From: a virus
Direction: 5' to 3' (one strand)
Virus record (IMG/VR): IMGVR_UViG_3300009091_000023
Location: 1-44,255 of that record
Length of the DNA: 44,255 nucleotides
The notes under the pieces were generated by a model that worked only from the letters and a program-made list of their open reading frames with translations, was not told the origin of the DNA and did not search any database. The position numbers were made by a program, and so were the translations under genes. This document shows, piece after piece, positions 44,252-44,255 of the stretch (position 1 is its first letter; each line of letters starts with the position of its first letter).

Positions 44252-44255
44252 GTAA

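Noticed and set aside
1-44255. Closed circular genome within the window
   Set aside because: Joining the ends would place a TAA directly before the partial first frame, so its start is missing and the window is best seen as a fragment.
1-44255. CRISPR array or insertion sequence
   Set aside because: No regularly spaced direct repeats and no transposase-like gene with flanking inverted repeats were seen.

Overview
The window is a segment of a GC-rich double-stranded DNA tailed phage genome, truncated at both ends. A complete virion set is present: terminase, portal, scaffold, major capsid, connector, tail and fibre proteins. No tail-tube, sheath or tape-measure gene was recognised, which suggests a short-tailed (podovirus-like) particle. 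A WhiB-like Fe-S regulator gene (7456-7953) points to an actinobacterial host, because this family is essentially confined to Actinobacteria and their phages. No integrase or lysogeny repressor was recognised. No DNA polymerase lies in the window.

Layout. Positions 1-13285 are a tightly packed rightward (+) early operon in which stop and start codons usually overlap. It begins with about a dozen tiny genes, many encoding zinc-ribbon-like CxxC proteins. After a hairpin and promoter region (3275-3363) come nucleic-acid genes: a Cas4/RecB-like nuclease, an unknown protein with an SSB-like C-terminal tip, a DnaB-type helicase, a CHC2 primase zinc domain, two more PD-(D/E)XK-like nucleases and an HNH endonuclease. 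The same run encodes a lytic transglycosylase, WhiB, a sigma region 4-like protein, a TIM-barrel glycosidase-like protein and a tandem family of small paralogues. A 285-nt G-rich gap (5229-5513) appears to be structured and noncoding.

Positions 13182-43293 run leftward (-) as the late module. Read in transcription order (right to left) they are small zinc proteins, TerS, TerL, a lectin-like decoration candidate, portal, scaffold, major capsid, connector, tail protein, fibres, three putative ejection proteins and the lysis cassette. The ejection proteins have 336, 824 and 3007 residues; the second carries an M23 endopeptidase and the third contains a candidate ADP-ribosyltransferase-like region. 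The lysis cassette holds an amidase, three small membrane proteins, a secreted HExxH protein and a DUF1353 protein. The early and late modules converge with a 104-bp gene overlap at 13.2 kb.

Control region and right end. Positions 43294-43702 form the divergent control region, with a good leftward sigma70-type promoter flanked by TACC-N5-GGTA operator-like sites. The same element occurs upstream of the early nuclease promoter near 3.3 kb, suggesting that one regulator acts on both modules. A last rightward gene (43703-44107) ends in a textbook terminator, followed by an 83-nt imperfect palindrome. All functional calls come from reading motifs by eye; no database search was run.
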